A stretch of DNA of 64,000 nt from Tigriopus japonicus (taxonomy: Eukaryota; Arthropoda; Copepoda; Harpacticoida; Harpacticidae), in NCBI GenBank assembly GCA_010645155.1, contig CM021321.1:9720414-9784413 (forward strand), given 5' to 3'. The notes below the pieces were generated by a model. It ran no database searches. It was not told the origin of the DNA and saw nothing but the letters and a program-made list of their open reading frames with translations. Positions within the stretch are counted from its first letter, which is position 1. Every line of letters begins with the position of its first letter. The position numbers and the translations under genes were made by a program. Below, piece by piece: positions 33,501 through 46,341 of this stretch.

Positions 33501-36500
33501 AAGGACAGAAAGAAAGTGGCACCAAGGTTGTTTCGATAGGAAAAAAGAAACTGAAAGCTCTTCCCCCAGGCTTCAAGTGTCCGAAAAGGTTGGTTGTCCT
33601 CAATTCGCCGGGGAATTCGATCCTTGGCTGCCTATTTTCCACACCTTAGTGTCTTTAGGACCTTTGAGGTTTGACCAAGGACAACGTGTGGCTGTCTTTG
33701 AAGTAGACAGGTTATCTGGCCAGGGCTTTCAAAAGGCTAATGGGTTGTACGATTGGTTCCCTGTGGCCAAATAGTACGATTTTCATAAGAACGAACAATC
33801 AGATGCTTTTCCTTTCTCAAGAGTTTGACCAAGATCCCTTGAGTTTAAGTCTTCTTGGATGGTTCCCAAGAACAATGAGGGAGATGTTCGGAAAAAGAGG
33901 CATTAAAGACCAAATAAATCTGATGCTTTACTGTCCATTTGTTCTTGTTTAAGGACAAGTTTACTTCACGTCAATTGATCACCGCTCATTGTGGGCGGTA
34001 TTGAAAGAAAACAAGCACTACTCACATGCAAATAAACAGAGATTAGCCAAGTTTACATTAGACGACAAAATGACATCAAGAGCATTAGTTTTCTTTTCCT
34101 TCATTCTGTTTCAGATTGCCGATGCGGGTAAATGCCGCCAACACTTGCTCGCATGTATCCAAATGGACTTGATTTGTGATTGATAACCTCACAAAAGCAG
34201 GAAATTAGCGCAAGCTTTTTTGCTCATGGCACCAATTCAAAGATGCGGTCCTTTTTCGAAAAATGGGAAACTGGCCTTGTTCCCTCCCTTTTTTCAAGAT
34301 GAGTAGAAAAACTGGCAAAGTCGATCTTCTTTTCTTTTATCAAGGAGCAAAGATTCAACAAAAGAGAGCCGAAACGAGCAAACCTTGGATTTAATTGAAA
34401 TGAAAGACCAAGGTGGAAATTGTAATTACTGAAGAGACCAAAGGAAGACAACATCAAATTAATTTTGTTGTTTCCTGTTGAGCTCGATCGAAGGATTCAT
34501 AATCATTTGCTTTCTGAGGCATTTTTTTGGCAATTGCGAGTCCTTTTATTTTTCTTACATAAATATATTTTGTGAGTTAAATTGCGCACAGTCTATTTAT
34601 TTGAACTGAAGGTTTTGTTCCGTCAGAAAAAGACCAAAATTCTATAATAATTGTGAAAGCTCCAGGATGTGAGGTCTTTGAAAAGATTAAAAAGCACATT
34701 AAAATGTGTCCTCAAACACGAGAATTTTACCGCAACTTTTATGAATTATAATATGGACCTTTCACGAGTTCAATGCAAGGGTTCTTATTAAAACTCGCCA
34801 TAACCTAACATTAATTGTAGAGTGGGCTGAAAAGCTAAATATGTTTTGTTAAAACATAGGCTCTGTTTCGAGAGCCTCATACACGGATTATGTTTGTTTC
34901 GCCATATGAATATTGTACCGACTTCCCTGCTTAGTAATTGAGTTATATTTGAAATAAATGATTTTTTTCCATTCATTTGACCACAAACTTTTAAAGTAAG
35001 AATTTTGCGCGAGAACTTTTTCTCCAAGCAAAACAAGAAACAAATATTGGGAAATTCCCACCCTTTACAGAAAACTTTCAATGGTCCAAGGCCTTTTAAG
35101 TCTTTTATCTTGTGGGTCAAGTATGGCTTGGCTGGCTTGCTCTTGACTCAAGGAGAGGCAACCAAAAACCTACCAAAATGTCCAATCCTGCAAACCTCCC
35201 AAAGAACCGAGGTTTCACCAATCTCTTCCGCTTCTCTATTCGAGAACTAAGATATCAAGATTGGTCGGCAAGGTACTCAAACTATTCGCATTGATTGCAA
35301 CTTCAGCGTATTCGCTCCCCATGATCCATGGATAATTGCAAATAGGGAGGGGGTGCACTCGACAAAGTGCTCCTCATACGTATGTAAATCTCTGAGAAGT
35401 TACGACTTTGGAAGCATGGCAGAGAGCGTCGTTTAACTAATGACACCCCTACAAAGAGAGCTCATTACAATCGAACACGTTGGGTTCCATTGGATCTTAG
35501 GATGGAACGTGCTAGTCTAGCAAAGGCAAATCTCGATATCCACAGGAGGGAAAGGTCTCGCAACTCTCATTCTCATCCATTCCCTAGAGATTTAGGTGTA
35601 AACAAGTGTACTTTGATGTCCTCAAGATGACTTCCGAGAAATTTAATGCCATGGAGGATTCGCTTTTGAGGAATTGTGCTTGAATGATACTTTGATTACA
35701 AAGTCGATGCACCAACCCGCTCATTACAGCAGCCAACAGGGCCTCTGTCTGTCCTTTGGTTGCATGAAGAGTATCATTAGCGAGAAAATCCAGGGTCTGG
35801 CTTCCAATTTATCCCAGCTGGAGCATCTAATTTGAAGACTGGGTACAAGTGTTCCCGATGGCCTTGAAGCACGTGCAAACAAGTTGATGACATGAAGCAA
35901 GGAAGGGTTCAAGATGGAGTCGAACAAGAAGAAAAACAAGATGAACTAAACAGCAGACGTTCGTTCCATCATCAAAGACGACTTTCAGTTGTTCCTTCCT
36001 GTTTGGAACGCTACTGCAACCTCAATTACAGTGGAATCGACGATTGTATCACGACAAGTCATTTTGGCTTACATCCAGTCAATTTGTAACGGGGGCCTCC
36101 TTCTCCAAATCCCCCCTCTTCTCAACCAACCAACCAACCAACCAACCATCAACCAACAAACGCAACGAGCCCACCTCCCATGAAGTGGAGACTATCTTAC
36201 CATGGGTTCACTAAAGATTTGGAGGGATTTCGAGAGTGCAGAGCGGTTCATTGAATCCTCGCTTCTGGAAATGACCTTGGCCTTGCTTGGCCTTGTCCTC
36301 GCGTGAATCGAGATGAAGAAATGAGAGGGGAAAAAATCGAATATTGGCATCACTCAGACTTCGAAAATGGTGCAACGGACGACGTATCTTTGAGATTGAT
36401 GAGAGGTCAATGGGACAGATTTCAAGATGGCCACTGGACCTTTCATATGACAGTTCCGAAAATATAGAATTTGTTGCACTTTCAAACTTGATTCCAAAAA

Positions 36501-39500
36501 CGTCCCACCATGTTCCAATTTCATTCCGTCCACATGTACAGACCTCGTCAAGAATTCCATAAAAAAGAGCGGGTCATTTGCTTTCCCTCTCTTTGAACTC
36601 GGCCATTCTAACACTTTTCCTAAAAATGAATTGCATAAATCACTCTTTCATTTGATTTCTTTGTTCTTTGCTTGTGGAATGGAACATCTTATAAATCTAG
36701 CTTGATGCACCCTTTTTCTACCAAATTCTTAAAAAGATGTATTCCTGTTTGGTGTAACATAATTTGATTTTGTTGCCCCTAATCAAGAGCTCTTGATGTT
36801 TACCACGTGTCCTTCAGCGATATTTGTCCAAACATGCTGATCATTTATTTATTCACACCCACACATACACGCTGCATTCTAGATGATTTACAAGGTCATC
36901 CAACCCTAATTAGTTCCACCAATCAAAACGTGTCATGTTTGGATGAGATAAAAACATCCCAAAATACCTCGGCCCTCTTGTATATATCGGTCAAAATTCG
37001 TTTAGTTGGATTAGGAAGTTGTCTGAGGTGGTGCAAAAAAAAGAAGTAGAAAGACATGACAAGGGCTCATCGAAAGAGGCGTTCGCGTAAACTTTTGAAG
37101 GGTTTTACAGAGGAAGAACGTCTGTCATGAAAATCAATATCCCATCGGAAATTCAATAAACGTCATGTTCCAGAGCACCTGAGATCTCAATTTGAGGGGT
37201 GTGTGGATGAGTGGATGGAACCAAGGAGGCGTCTTTTCGACTTCCATCACATCTGGTTTGGCGGCTTGTTGTCATAACGTCAATCCGGCCTCCCAAAAGA
37301 AAACCCAGGAGATTGATCCATCGAAGGGAACTTGTTTATCGAGAATCACTCACAAGAAGGATCCGAGATCTAAGAGAAGTTTGACCGGGCCTTGTTAGTC
37401 AAGACTTTGCCATTGGGTCCGAAGAATCTTGTCGCTTTTCGCTTCCAGTTTCCATTCTGTCTCTACGATCTCGAAGAAGTCGGTTTGTTCGTTGGCTCTA
37501 CTCTCCTCTCCTTTGAACTTTTATCCGAATGCTCACTTTGCACTTGACTGCTCGGTCGAGTTTGGCTCTTTAACAAAGAAACAGTTTCAGGTTGTGTTGA
37601 AAGGGTAAAAAAATGAAGAATGCCGCCTTCCATTTCGAACAAGACCAATCCAACAACGACCTCGTCCATGGCTTAAAAAGTCTTTTCGTTTCGAAGTAAT
37701 GCAAAGTTTCGCTTTATGTGCGGCAAGTCAAGGTGAACGAACAACTCGCCATCTCAGGATTCTAAATAGAGACAGAGAGTGGCTGGAAAATTGGTCGGAA
37801 AAGTTTTGTCAAAATTTGCCATGGCGGAAAATTTGGGAACTCGTAAACGAATCTTACAAATGACTTCAAGGCAATCAACTCAAGTAGAGCTCAAATGAGT
37901 GCTTTCAGCTTGTACTAACGCAAAGCTGGTTCAGTTGTAGGGACTCAGAAAAATACGGCCTTTCTGAAGGTTTGACCATTTCCTCAGCACCTTTTTGTTA
38001 ATCTAGACCGGAACCGCACAAATGACAACTTAGCTCTGATCAGAAAAAACTTGAAACACTTTGGCGTAGATTCATTCCATCCTTTCTCTTTGAAATTGGC
38101 CATCGTCAGGTTCCTAAAAAAATTGGAACAGGGAAAAGGCCTAATTCCCATCCTGAAGTTTGATGCTTTCAGCCTTTTAGTGAAAATGGTTCCAAAGAAC
38201 CAACCAACGTCCTTTAGTGTCACACCCGTTGTTTTGTGGGCAATTCTCTTACTAACGCCATTCCACGGTCTCATTTCGAAATGCTCACCTGAATCACAAA
38301 GGTGGTGCTTGGGTCTTTTTCTTTTCCACTCTAATCAGGATGGAAAATGGGAAAAGATTTCGTTTGGAACAAAAACTGGACTTTGGCACCGGGACCACTT
38401 TTGACTTCTACCGACAAACCGACTCGTCGATCCTCAATCTTGATGAAAAAGTGAGCCACCAAAGCACGAATAGGAGAGAGAGAAAAAGAAAGGTGGGAAA
38501 AGCGACGAATGGAAATGAAATTCATTCATGTGTCGAAATTCATGCCAAAGCCCAATCACAACCGGGTCCTTTCTTTCTTCTTTCCTTCCTTTCCTTTGGC
38601 TTTATTCCTTCCCTTTCCAATTGAGTCCCTTCAAAATGGAGGATAATGTTTGGAGAGCTGTGTCACCCACCCTCTAGTTCCTTTGGGAACAACTGGAGAC
38701 GAAGTTCTCTTGGAACAGGATTTTGTCGTCAACATGTGAATCGTCCGAGAAAGGTACCCAAAAAAGTAAATACGAATTTCTCCCTGAAATGTCAACGCTC
38801 TCGAGGTTCCCCTTCTTGCTCACGTGATTGAAAGGATTCTTTTTCAAATGAAATCTCTGGCTTGTTGTATTTTCAAGGAAAGTGAGTGGGAACAAATCCT
38901 CATCCAATCTTGGCTGGGTTTATCTGTGCGGAATTTATGTCTGTTTACAAGTGTTATGTCTCAAACCCTGACTGAGATGAACGAGTATGAAAGGGGGATG
39001 CGAAGGCGACAAGATTTCGGGAATCTGGGTCCAATAATGGGAACGATTGCACATTTAATGGGATACTTTGGGGATGAGGAACATGGCACAAGCCGAAGGG
39101 TGGGATCCATCGGAAGTTCAAATAACTCAGGGTGCGATGGGCTGCTTGTCGGACCAGTATCCTTCCTTTCCATCCCTCATTTGTAAATGTTTGGAACACG
39201 GGGGGCGCACAAACACAATGGATCTTGTAATGGGACAAGTTTTTGGCCTAATTCTGATATGGTATCCTTCTTCTACACTTCCCATCGTGTCTATGGACAA
39301 CACTAGCTTTTTAGAAATGAACGTAAAACCCAAATTCAGGATTTGGGAACAACAATCAAGGTTATTTTGTCGGTCACCTACCTGAGAGTATGGTGGACCA
39401 AAGTGATGAAAGGATGTGTTTCCGCACGAAAATCACTCTACACTCTGTGGAACCGGAGACCAACCGCTTACCTTCCAAATAGCACCGCAATAGCCTTCCC

Positions 39501-40094
39501 CAAAGGACTCGTAACTCTCTCAAGACTTACCAGAAGAGACCTTGGTCGATGAAACGGTGTTTGAACGCGCGAATCGCCGCTCGGAAGAAAAACCTCCACG
39601 AAAGGAAAAGTCATGAGCTAAGAAATGAGCGTCGTGAAAACTCCTGGCAGAGATCTCGTTCCTTGGAGAGAAAGACAGAGAATGGAGCCTTGGGAGATCC
39701 ACCAAATACTTACGCTCTCCTTCTTTTCGAACATCAGCCTTTGTTAGTCTGACTTTGAATAGATACACACAGAGACAGGATTTCAAATTTTCCCTTCTAC
39801 AGAGAATGACGACGAAAGAAACAAGAAAATAACGTTGATTACGGTATCTTATTTTTGTATAATGCAAGATTTGGGCTCTTTTCAAATGTTTTTGTCGATA
39901 AACAACCTATTTATTCCATGGCATACATTCAAAGGAAGGAGAGAAATAGTGATCACCGAAGTACTGTAATCTTTATCCGATACCATCTTTTATTTGTATT
40001 TTTGGCCATTTAATTTCACCTTTATAAGATTTACTTGCCCAAATTACGTTACTGAAATTTCTTAAATACAAAAAAATCACAATATTTCCAAACA
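27598..40094. other. 12.5-kb stretch without recognised genes or repeat families
   Basis: Many short overlapping open frames occur on both strands (for example 32551-33122 -, 33427-33774 +, 38051-38404 +, 38824-39385 +), but none has a recognisable domain together with start or splice support. Simple repeats are small: CAA units at 31741-31763 and CCAA units at 36124-36148. None of the window's transposon or R1 families occurs here. It may be the promoter and upstream region of the 27597 gene, intergenic DNA, or introns. Confidence 0.4.
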
Positions 40095-40350
40095 ATGGAA
40101 CAGTGTAATCCAGGCTTGTAGCCGCTTTTTTAAATGTTGCGCTGGGGCCTCGCTCCCAGTTTTTCCGCCTGTGGTAGCTTGTAAAAAGTGCGAGTGGTTC
40201 AGTTAGAAAGTGATTAATCAGACTTGTGTTAAACCTATTGTCAATATGAGTACAGAATTGACTAGGGTAGAGACATATGTATGTAAGTCATCAAACAACC
40301 GATCTCAAAATTGGTTGGTGAAATGTTGAGCATTTTGGGATCTAAAACGA
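40095..40350 (+). repeat. R3 repeat, copy 1
   Basis: Shares about 250 bp in opposite orientation with 45659-45917: from CAATGGAACAGTGTAATCC, through AAATGTTGCGCTGGGGCCTC and GTGCGAGTGGTTCAGTTA, to TTTTGGGATCTAAAAC. Non-coding, two copies only. The class is unknown. Confidence 0.7.
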
Positions 40351-40495
40351 TGATCTCCAGTTATTGACTGCATTCAGTGATGGCAAATGAATGAATGTCG
40401 TCACCAGGCAAAAATACTTGCAGAAAATGGCAGAACTTCATGCAAAAGAGGGAAGACCTTCTCCAACTAATCAACTGAACTTTTTGAGTCCTTTC

Positions 40496-41445
40496 TCAAA
40501 CTAATTTTGGATCTTCAACATAGGATGAAATACTGGCGTTTGTAGCAAGGTTATTAAGAGGGGTAATGAAAATGATGGAAAAGAGCAGACCTAAAATGGA
40601 ACTTTGTGGAATGAAGAATTTTAAATGAAGGTTACAAAAATCGCCACTAGATGGAGCCAAAACCGGGCCAAATTCTCTTGATTGCAGATCTATCCTCAAC
40701 TTACACTTGTTGCCAAAATTGTAGCTTCCATCTGAAAGTGGATTTCTCTTCATATTTCAAGTCTTTTAGAGCTCAGCTACGATATCTACGATATTTTTGT
40801 GTTCAAAAATCAAAAAGCCATGCTGAGTAATCACAAATTAAGGCCAAAGACTAAATGGAAGCACACAACCGTTTCTACCTCAAGATGGCACTGATTGTCA
40901 TTTTCTCTTTGATTGGAGCCTAACTTTGCTTCCTTAATAAGGCTTGTTGCTCTGATGGTGAGTTGTTCATTTTGAGAACAAGAGAACGCGCAAATAGGAT
41001 GTGCTGAGGGCGCTAAGTCATGTGAGAGCCATCTAGGTGAAGCAAATGTGTTTGTTTTTTAAAATTGTTCATGCCCCTCAATGATCCTTCAACCTCAGAA
41101 TTTGCCTCCTTTCACTAATGAAGCTTTCAATCCCACTCTGGGCCATACCCTGCTTCCCACTGTTTGAGTTGATGAAGCAAGACCATGAATTATGCACCTT
41201 ATCAAAGGTCATGGTAAATTCAAGATAAACTACATCAACTGGCAGATGACTCAATGACTCATTGACCAAATGTCAATGAACTGTTCTAAATTGTTAATCA
41301 ATTGGATGATTACTAAAACGTGGTGTCCTGGGGAAATAATATCATAAACTTTCAAACAATCTACAAGCTTAGACTTCATGATCTTCTCAAAAAAATTACA
41401 AACTGCAGGCCAGGCAAATGTGCCTATAATAACAAGCAAAAACAT
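40496..41445 (-). pseudogene. non-LTR retrotransposon reverse transcriptase fragment, copy a
   Basis: Read leftward, 41445-41078 has KSKLVDCLKVYDIISPGHH, then VDVVYLEFTMTFDKVH (the RT motif normally V.LDF.KAFD.V) and SFISERRQILRLKD. After an insertion of R2 (about 41056-40621) the frame resumes with PQSSILGLLFSIIFITPL and ends with SSYVEDPKLV, where the catalytic YVDD box has become YVED. The order of motifs matches CR1/Jockey-type LINE RT domains. Stops, the insertion and the altered box make it dead. Same family as 51220-52938 and 60633-60812. Confidence 0.85.
40621..41056 (+). repeat. R2 repeat, copy a, inserted in the LINE fragment
   Basis: Matches 52939-53305 (same orientation): TGAAGGTTACAAAAATC, then CCACTAGATGGAGCCAA, TGGATTTCTCTTCATATTTC and CAAGATGG.GCTGATTGTCA. 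Near its right end, AAATAGGATGTGCTGAGGG (40992-41010) is the uninterrupted counterpart of the hAT site in copy b. Flanks are TTTTAAA-rich, so the exact boundary and duplication are ambiguous. Non-coding; possibly a SINE or MITE. Confidence 0.7.
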
Positions 41446-44400
41446 ACATCTGCTTTAAAAATGCAACAACATAAGCTAAATTTAATGCGGAGGGAAATTC
41501 GCCCTGATCCAGAATTCAAGAGATTGAGTAGGAGAAACAAGGAACAAGAATCTGTCAAATGGCAAGAAATGACAAATTCATCCAAAGCCAAAATTTTCCA
41601 TCTCTGTTTCTTAAAAGCTCTGTGCGTCCAACTCTCTTTGAAAACAGAAGCGAACATGTCATGAAACAAAACGTCTGATGTCGAGGACGCACGAACCATT
41701 GACTACTTTTTTGAAAGCTTTGAATGTGTTCAGGTTCTTAACAATGTTTCAAAGATTTCATGAACATCCTCCACATTTTCTACACAACTTATGTGAAAAG
41801 GATATCATAATCAAAAATGCATCCATTTCCCATACCTATTTTGTCAGATATTTTATGCAAAAAAGACGTACAGCTGAAGATCATCACATCTAAGTCTAAA
41901 AATATCAACGTTTTGTCGTCAATCATTGACCTCTAAAAACAGGGATGAGTGGTAATCATAGAGGGTGGAGGTTTGGGCTAACTTCTCTGCCGTCATGAAC
42001 AAGGTCATCTACAGGGTGTACCACTTGAAAACTGGCCTAGGAAAGTATATTTAAGTAAAATGTATTTTTCCTAGAAGCACCTTGTCAATGAAATGCACCT
42101 AGTAGAAGCAAGCTTATGCCTCTTTTTAATCCATTCTCACTTTCGAAATGTGTCATTTTGGGGGCAAAATTATTTTAACATTATTAATTTGCAATAAATG
42201 TTGCTCCCTGCTTCTTGGGATCTCAATCCTTATCCACTTTCCAATTTTAATGGCTTCTATGAGAGAGAAAATAGTAAGGTGCAGATTTCAAGTTGCTTTA
42301 TGCAGTTTTCAGCCATTTTTTACAAGATGAGGAAAATGAATTCAAAGATTTAAACTCAAAGAGCCATATTGGGAAAAAATGGACAAATACAAATGACATC
42401 AGTATTGCTTTGCCCTCAAATTCGAAACATACAAGTTCATGTCATTTCATTTGCTATTTTAGGGTTTCCAACTATTGTATTATTTTAAATGTTTCCATAT
42501 GCTGTATGTAGGTCTTTGAAGGCTTTGTTTTTTGCCATTTATTTTCAACCTTTGACATTTGATAATAAAAGCCAATCTTAATGCCTTTATTGCAATATTG
42601 ACACATATATGGACAGAGAGAAGGCACCTATGCAGAATGATTCCATTGATTTATTTTAGGCCATTTTCATTTTCTTTGTTCATTTTAATATCGCGCACCC
42701 TGCAGACGCACTTTCTGAGCTCCCTTATTGAGAAGCGACTCTCTCTTGTTCATCGCGATCAGGAAAATTGAAATGTGCATACACCTGGCTCGCAATTGCT
42801 TGATGCTAATATGTCCAGTCGTACCCCAGAATTATGCATCTCTTTGACTTCTAAGTATCAGAAGGCCAAAAAGCTGGATCTTACGAGACATGAGATATTT
42901 ATCACGAAGTATTGGTAACATTAAAGGCCAACTCCTGCTAAAAATGACCAAAACTTGGCGTGGAGTACTTTCAATTTGACAAAAATAATGGCATGCCTAT
43001 TCTTCAAGTCAATGATTTGTCGCACAATTTACGAGTGTACAGCAAGGGGGGCGAGAGCTCAGTGTTTCGGTTTACCAACCGCTAGAGGTCTCCTCGAACG
43101 CCTAAATGGGCAGAAAGGAGAATTGTCCGTTATGGACTTCGAGCAAGATGTCGATTACAACACGTTCAAGCTTAAATATTTTAACAATCAAGGTGTCATT
43201 TGGAGCAAGGTTATGTTTATATTCATTATGTGATAGATATTTTTTCTTTTGCTTTATACAAATGAGAGGAAAGCGATCTGAAATGTGGAACTTTCTCATT
43301 TCCCTTGCGTCACGTTCTTTCCAAATGCTTTAAACATGGGAGATTTTCATACATGTTACTTAAAACTTTGAATAAATTCAAATTAAGAGCATAAAATACA
43401 TCAAAAAGCATTCCATTAACCAATAAAACAAGGATAAATCATGCATAAATGCCAAAACTAAAACAGTTCAAAAGTCACTAATGAAGATAACTGCTTTAGA
43501 TGTACTGCTTTTGAAAAATCTTACAGTCCAATGGTGTGTTTTTTTACTTGAAGCATTGTCAGTGCTAAAATAAAAAGTTGGAGTTGAGGTACTTAGTATT
43601 AAATTCGAAGGGCTTGCCTTGACATCCACCATTTCAAATGTAGTTATCTTCGCGGTCTAGTAAAACAATACATTATTTAGTTGGTAGCTCACTTTCAGAC
43701 ACTTTCACATAGTGGTCTGATACAATGCATATTTAGTAATGATAATGTTTATTGCGATAAGTTATTTTTCATTGAACAAGAATTTCAACATTAATTTTTG
43801 ATAATAACGGGCAATAGATAGATGGAGAGGAGGGAAACTAAAGAAAGAATATATATCATTACATAATGAACATATGTAACAGGAATTGCTGCAATAATTG
43901 AGTACACAGCATCTTTGAGGAACGTGAAATCAAATTAAAAATGTAAAAAAACTATTTTGAGATGTTACATCATATTATATTTCTAAAAATGGTTCGTCAT
44001 CATACCTTAACAATTTGTAACAAAAATCATTGAGAGTTGCTCAATCTATATTCATTTATGTTAGGTCAACGTGAACTCGCAACATTAAAAATATGATGTT
44101 GCACCCTATCCTTGACTGAAGAAAAAACCAAAAGCACCTGAAATTGGACACGGATAAGAACAGAATTCAAGAAGATTATGAGAGTTGACACGCAAGGGGT
44201 TTAAAATTGAACCAATTAAAGGCTGCAATTCAGGCCACGGCCTCAATATGACAAAAACTCACTATAATGAAGTTGACTTATTAGAGGAATATTTGATACG
44301 GATTAATTTCATTAAAGAATGCTTAAGTTATAAAAAGTAGCCTCGTCTGCTTGGGTCTGTAAATCCACCATCTGTATATTTTGAAGATTACACTCTACTC

Positions 44401-44853
44401 GATGATAAAGCGAGTATCTTTTTCCATTGCGCCGAGTGCCAAAGGAAATTTCGAAGCCACAATCCCACAATTCTGCCAAGGAATCTTGTTAAGGGGTACC
44501 AGACTATTGAATGATGCCCGTTTGAGAGGAGGGCCTAGCAGAAAATCTTTCTCTATGTACGGGATCATGTCCCTGAATACAGAATACAGGTATATTCATA
44601 TATTCACGAAAATGAATAAAAACATAATCTTACTCCAAAAGACACCTTGATTGATAACAACATTTTTAGAGTTGTTGGAGCACCCACGAGTTTCTTTATT
44701 GTTTATTTTTTATTGAGTTTTCCACACTTACCTCCTAGAGGAGTACAAGGAGTATTGGAATATGAAAGTAATAAAATAATGCATGAAAAGTCGGTAATGA
44801 ATAAAAGAATAAAATAAAATAATTTAGGTGGAGTTAGTTCTACTTTAGAGGCT
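41446..44853. other. non-coding stretch
   Basis: A lone end resembling the TA element at 51988 (CTACAGGGTGTACCACTTGA) occurs near 42010, without a partner end. Frames at 42955-43233 (+) and 44381-44650 (+) are open but unrecognised. The DNA is AT-rich otherwise. Confidence 0.35.
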
Positions 44854-45076
44854 CTAGTCAGAGTGACAGGTGTGACTTGAATGTGGGCGGTGCTTGAAGT
44901 ATCGTTGAATTGGTTCATGGACATTTTCCTTGTCATTACCAAAATTTATCAAGTGTTGGTTGGTGGGAGATGGAACCTAAAAAAAAGCATGCTTTCGAAG
45001 ATGTATGAAGTACACAATTATTACTCGTGCACGTTTCACTTACCTTGACAAATCCGAATAACTTTGGCGGCTTCAT
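44854..45076 (-). CDS. possible small two-exon protein (51 residues)
   Basis: ATG at 45076-45074 starts an 11-codon block (MKPPKLFGFVK) ending in a strong AAG|GTAAGTG donor (45044/45043). A 67-bp intron ends in CTTTTTTTTAG, and the next block (44976-44854) continues in phase for 40 codons to TAG with VPSPTNQHLINFGNDKENVH. Splice sites and intron length match the stomatin-like gene. The frame is open a further 38 codons upstream of the ATG, so this may be the 3' end of a longer gene: a minus-strand stretch 45371-45206 also ends in a good donor (AAA|GTAAGTGG), but phases could not be joined. No family recognised. Confidence 0.3.
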
Positions 45077-45436
45077 GCCTATGGGTCGGTTTGATGTGGC
45101 GAGCTTCTCAGTTTGGCTTGCATTTTGGATTGGGTCGACGTTTTGGTCTTGTTTTTGATCACCCGTCGCTCATTTCTTCTCGGAAGCCACTTACTTTCAC
45201 ATTTATCCTTGTGGATGAGACACCTTTCTCAAAAGAAGGCTTCTTTCTTCTAATTTGTCCATTTGAAAGTCCATCAAGTCTCAAATCCTCGTCAACTCGG
45301 GTCGAATGACTAACTGATTCCATTCCAGCAAAACATTTGGAAATATCCTCTCCATGGTCAGGAAAAGACAAACAGTCGCGTTGATGAAGAAGGATAGACC
45401 CTTTGGGGCAATCTTAACACATCCAAACTTCAAACC

Positions 45437-45650
45437 ATGATGATATTTTCTTGCTTTTCCTTCAAATTTCTTTCGATTGTATGTAGTGTTTCAGTGCGCC
45501 GATCGTTTGTTTTGCCCATTTACACGAACGATCAACAGCTGACTTTCGATAAAGACACCTACCGAATTTCAAGCGAGCAGCCTGACGGCGAGCCAAATCA
45601 GCCTGAAAATAACGCGCCCCCCTTGGTGTACAGTCGGACCCAATCAGTTA
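45437..45650 (+). other. open frame with signal-peptide-like start
   Basis: ATG at 45437 begins MMIFSCFSFKFLSIVCSVSV, a hydrophobic start resembling a secretion signal, followed by a hydrophilic stretch (DKDTYRISSEQPDGEPNQPE). Base composition looks more coding-like than its neighbours. The frame then runs into the R3 repeat. A real first exon would need a donor before about 45655, and none is convincing. Confidence 0.2.
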
Positions 45651-45658
45651 AAACATTG

Positions 45659-45917
45659 GCTTGTTTTAGATCCCAAAATACTCAACATTTTATCAACCAA
45701 TTTTGAGATCGGTTGTTTGATGACTTACATATGTCTCTACCCTAGTCAATTCTGTTCTCATTTTGACAATAGGTTTAACACAAGTCTGATTAATCACCTT
45801 TTAACTGAACCACTCGCACTTTTTCCAAGCTACCACAGGCGGAAAAAACTGGGAGGGAGGCCTCAGCGCAACATTTAAAAAAGCGGCTACTAACCTAGAT
45901 TACACTGTTCCATTGAA
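45659..45917 (-). repeat. R3 repeat, copy 2
   Basis: Inverse of 40095-40350, beginning with GTTTTAGATCCCAAAATAC and ending with GATTACACTGTTCCATTG. Differences between copies are scattered single bases and small indels. Confidence 0.7.
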
Positions 45918-46262
45918 AAGTAATTTTCAGGGATGATAAGAAATAGTAAGTAAAAACTTTCTCTCACTCAAGATCTGGAAATAAATTACGAAAATTAGTA
46001 TCTAAAATTTTGCACTCATAGTTCAGTCACTATTTCATTGAATGGACATTAACACATTAGTCGAGTAATCTCTTACAAATCTGAAAAATCTCATCAAAAG
46101 TTTGCATCTCTAAAAAACAACATCATGGTTTTTGCTTGATTTCGATTTTGGGGTTTGAAAAGCATTTGTATTAATTTATATTCAAGGTAGGTAGCAACGG
46201 TTTTATAAATGCGAACATAATCGCGAATATTCGCCACAAAAAGAGCCAAAGGCACTTAAAGA

Positions 46263-46341
46263 ACATACATACATACATACATACATACATACATACATAC
46301 ATACATACATACATACATACATACATACATACATACATACA
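46263..46341. repeat. ACAT tetranucleotide microsatellite
   Basis: About 79 bp of uninterrupted ACAT units, nearly twenty copies. This is the only long perfect microsatellite in the window and is likely length-polymorphic. Confidence 0.97.

Noticed and set aside
33427..33774. 115-codon plus-strand frame
   Set aside because: Starts in a simple GACAGACAGACA tract, has no recognisable domain and no splice or homology support.
42010..42045. End resembling the TA element (CAGGGTGTACCACTTGA)
   Set aside because: No partner end or TA-flanked partner within reach, so not annotated as an element.
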